Assembly: GCA_012798745.1 (NCBI GenBank)
Contig: JAAZMQ010000078.1
Location: 1-8,940 of the forward strand
Length of the DNA stretch: 8,940 nucleotides
Source of the DNA: Bacteroidales bacterium
GTDB lineage: Bacteria; Bacteroidota; Bacteroidia; Bacteroidales; Dysgonomonadaceae
Reading direction: 5' to 3'
Position numbers and translations under genes: made by a program. This document shows positions 7,362 through 8,940 of this stretch, piece by piece; within the stretch, counting starts at the first letter, position 1; every line of letters starts with the position of its first letter. The notes under the pieces were generated by a model, which was not told the DNA's origin, did not search any database, and worked only from the letters and a program-made list of their open reading frames with translations.

Positions 7362-7375
7362 GTTGGGCAAAGGTA
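7361..7375 (-). promoter_or_regulatory. Candidate promoter of the rseC-rnfBCDGEA operon
   Basis: On the minus strand TACCTTTGC (7367-7375) is an exact match to the Bacteroidetes -7 box TAnnTTTG with the favoured following pyrimidine. It lies just after the hydE stop and would start transcription near 7361-7364, giving a leader of about 30 nt before the rseC ATG. I see no clear TTTG -33 element about 19 bases upstream (the sequence there is TTCTCCCTAA), so strength is uncertain. It would let rnf be transcribed apart from hydF-hydE. Confidence 0.65.
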
Positions 7376-7379
7376 AGGA

Positions 7380-8477
7380 TTATTTTTGATTTAGGGAGAA
7401 GGATTTTTTTAAATTAAAGTTTAATGAATTTCCTTGCCGAAAATAGCCAATCTCATGGTTAATGGCTTTTAGTTGGTGTTCCAGATAGTTTAATTCGTCT
7501 TCAGGACGGCTGTTTGAGAGAGGTTTGTTTTCGTAGAGGAAGTAGTTGTCTTGGTATTGGCCGGGTGTGATATTTGGCATCAAAACATTGGCGCCGATTT
7601 GGATGGCTCTTTCACGGGCGTCTTTTTCAATGGCCTGCAAAGCAGTAGTGGCTGCGATATTGATATTGTTCATTATAATACGTAAAAGAGCTATCATTTT
7701 AAAGCTTAAATTTAATCGTTCTTTAAGGGGAAGAAGTTGATCTTTGTATGTATAAAGTGGTGTATTTCGATGTTCTATGTAGGGTCCCATACCGCACATA
7801 TCGATATCGAATGTTTTCATGAAGAGAAGATCGTCGGCCAAATGTTCCGCAGTTTGAAAGGGTAAACCGATCATTACGCCGGTTCCTACCTGATATCCTG
7901 TTTTTTTTAGTGCTTCCAAGGCATTCAGCCGGTTTGTGAATTGGTGCAATTTGTCTTGAGGGTGCAGTTTACGATACAATTCTTCAGATGATGTTTCGAT
8001 GCGCAGCAGGTAGCGGTCGGCACCACTTTCTAACCATCGTCGGTATGTTTCTTCCGACTGTTCGCCGCACGAGAGTGTGATACCAATTTCTCCGTTGGTC
8101 AGTCGTTTGCTTTCCTTGAGAATCCGATCGATTTGATTGATAAAGGTTTTTGATGAAAGTTCGCCCGATTGAATGGCAATGGATCCGTAGCCATGATGAT
8201 AGGCAAATTGTACCGTTTGCAAGACTTCTTCTTCGGTAAGGCAGTAGCGGTGGAGCGAGTTGTTTGAGCGACGAATGCCGCAATAATAACAGTTTTTCCG
8301 ACAGTTATTCGAATATTCGATGAGCCCTCTCAGATATACGGTATTCCCGACATGTTGCTGTTTGATTTTCCCCGAAAAGTCGAACAATATTCGTTCTTCT
8401 TCTCCTTTTGTTTGGAGAAGAAAAATCAAATCGTTTTTCGATAGCGTGGGTTGCTGTAAAATGAAGTCGAGAGACAT
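7380..8477 (-). CDS. hydE: [FeFe]-hydrogenase H-cluster radical SAM maturase HydE
   Basis: HydE is a radical S-adenosylmethionine enzyme that acts in assembly of the diiron subcluster of [FeFe]-hydrogenases, together with HydG and HydF. The 365 residues are of family length. The radical SAM cluster motif is C59, C63, C66 (NNCRKNCYYCGIRR). Other typical parts are YGSIAIQSGE, ITLSCGEQSEETYRRWLESGADRYLLRIETSS, GTGVMIGLPFQT and DIDMCGMGPYIEHRNTP, the last two separating it from BioB. The C-terminal region about 316-336 lacks the CX7CX2C cysteines that hold a second, non-essential cluster in some homologues. It begins 2 nt after the hydF stop, so the pair is one transcript. BioB and PylB are less likely given the HydF partner. 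Confidence 0.94.
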   Translation of the reverse strand: MSLDFILQQPTLSKNDLIFLLQTKGEEERILFDFSGKIKQQHVGNTVYLRGLIEYSNNCRKNCYYCGIRRSNNSLHRYCLTEEEVLQTVQFAYHHGYGSIAIQSGELSSKTFINQIDRILKESKRLTNGEIGITLSCGEQSEETYRRWLESGADRYLLRIETSSEELYRKLHPQDKLHQFTNRLNALEALKKTGYQVGTGVMIGLPFQTAEHLADDLLFMKTFDIDMCGMGPYIEHRNTPLYTYKDQLLPLKERLNLSFKMIALLRIIMNNINIAATTALQAIEKDARERAIQIGANVLMPNITPGQYQDNYFLYENKPLSNSRPEDELNYLEHQLKAINHEIGYFRQGNSLNFNLKKSFSLNQK

Positions 8478-8479
8478 GG

Positions 8480-8940
8480 TTATTGTTCTTTTGAAAGAAG
8501 CTCTGCTTTGTTTTTCATAAAAGGTTTTATGGCTCTTTCGAAAATCCCGTTAACGTAGGCCAGCGTCATACCGTAATTGGTTACGGGAATGCCTTTGTTG
8601 ATGAAAGATTGTATTCGGTTAAGCAATTGTTTTCGGGTAACCATGCAGCCGCCACATTGAATGACGAGGGCAAAGTTTTGCGTTTCTTCGGGCATTTCCG
8701 ATAATCCCGATACAAAGGTGAAATTTAATTTTTTCCCTGTGAATTGCTGTAATAATTTTGGAATTCTCACCCGGCCGATGTCGTCGCAGCTTATCTGATG
8801 AGTACAGCTTTCGAGAATAAGAACATTGTCGTTCTCTTTTAACAAAGGAATTTGGGATGCTCCTTCAATGTACTTGTTAAAATCGCCTTTCATTCGCGCA
8901 AAAACGATACTGAAACTCGTTAGAGGAATTTCTTCCGGAA
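8480..8940 (-). CDS. hydF: [FeFe]-hydrogenase maturation GTPase HydF, C-terminal part (gene starts right of the window)
   Basis: HydF is the GTPase scaffold on which the H-cluster precursor is held before transfer to the hydrogenase. Only the last 153 codons are visible: the frame is open to the right edge, and the residues before the first visible Met (PEEIPLTSFSIVFAR, then MKGDF) match the HydF consensus FSxLFARYKGD, so that Met is internal. The N-terminal GTPase and dimerisation domains are outside. The visible cluster-binding domain holds ESCTHQISCDDIGRVRIPKLL and, 46 residues after the His, VIQCGGCMVTRKQL. The family pattern is CxHx(46-53)HCxxC; here the second His is Gln. The end is NYGMTLAYVNGIFERAIKPF, as usual. 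The stop is 2 nt before the hydE start. Confidence 0.93.
   Translation of the reverse strand, partial: PEEIPLTSFSIVFARMKGDFNKYIEGASQIPLLKENDNVLILESCTHQISCDDIGRVRIPKLLQQFTGKKLNFTFVSGLSEMPEETQNFALVIQCGGCMVTRKQLLNRIQSFINKGIPVTNYGMTLAYVNGIFERAIKPFMKNKAELLSKEQ

Noticed and set aside
7380..8477. Biotin synthase or PylB-type radical SAM enzyme
   Set aside because: Motifs GTGVMIGLPFQT and GPYIEHRNTP and the immediate hydF neighbour fit HydE better.
1..8940. Mobile element, defence system, or RNA gene
   Set aside because: No transposase, integrase, flanking inverted repeats, tRNA or rRNA-like sequence or toxin-antitoxin pair was seen; nearly all the sequence is explained by the listed genes.

Overview
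The window is a chromosomal energy-metabolism segment from an anaerobic Bacteroidota, probably of the order Bacteroidales. Three things support this: the RnfB-C-D-G-E-A gene order with an RseC gene in front, the long form of RnfB, and a promoter box of the Bacteroidetes type (TACCTTTG) with almost no Shine-Dalgarno signal at the starts. Genus cannot be fixed from the sequence alone.

Left edge (1-1787): the C-terminal end of RNase Y (rny) runs rightward and meets, tail to tail, a leftward gene for a secreted Trp/Tyr/Gly-rich protein (DUF6600-like). That protein ends in a Ser/Asn/Arg-rich tail built from a 33-bp tandem repeat. A 36-bp perfect palindrome with A/T flanks sits between the two genes and looks like a shared bidirectional terminator.

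Main block (1788-7330, all on the minus strand): rseC-rnfB-rnfC-rnfD-rnfG-rnfE-rnfA, a complete Rnf ferredoxin:NAD+ oxidoreductase operon. Gaps are short or negative (4-, 8- and 11-nt overlaps). A promoter candidate lies in the 49-nt gap before rseC and a hairpin-plus-T-run terminator lies after rnfA.

Right edge (7380-8940, minus strand): hydE is preceded by the 3' part of hydF, with only 2 nt between them. These are maturases of the [FeFe]-hydrogenase H-cluster. The structural hydrogenase and hydG are not in the window and may lie beyond the right edge.

Together the genes suggest linked ferredoxin, NADH and H2 metabolism: Rnf exchanges electrons between reduced ferredoxin and NAD+ while moving ions across the membrane, and a ferredoxin-linked [FeFe]-hydrogenase could use or supply the same ferredoxin. 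I saw no mobile element, CRISPR array, tRNA, rRNA or defence system. The most unusual points are two extra canonical flavinylation-like motifs in the RnfG tail, a non-canonical core FMN motif in RnfG, and a His-to-Gln change in the HydF cluster-binding motif.
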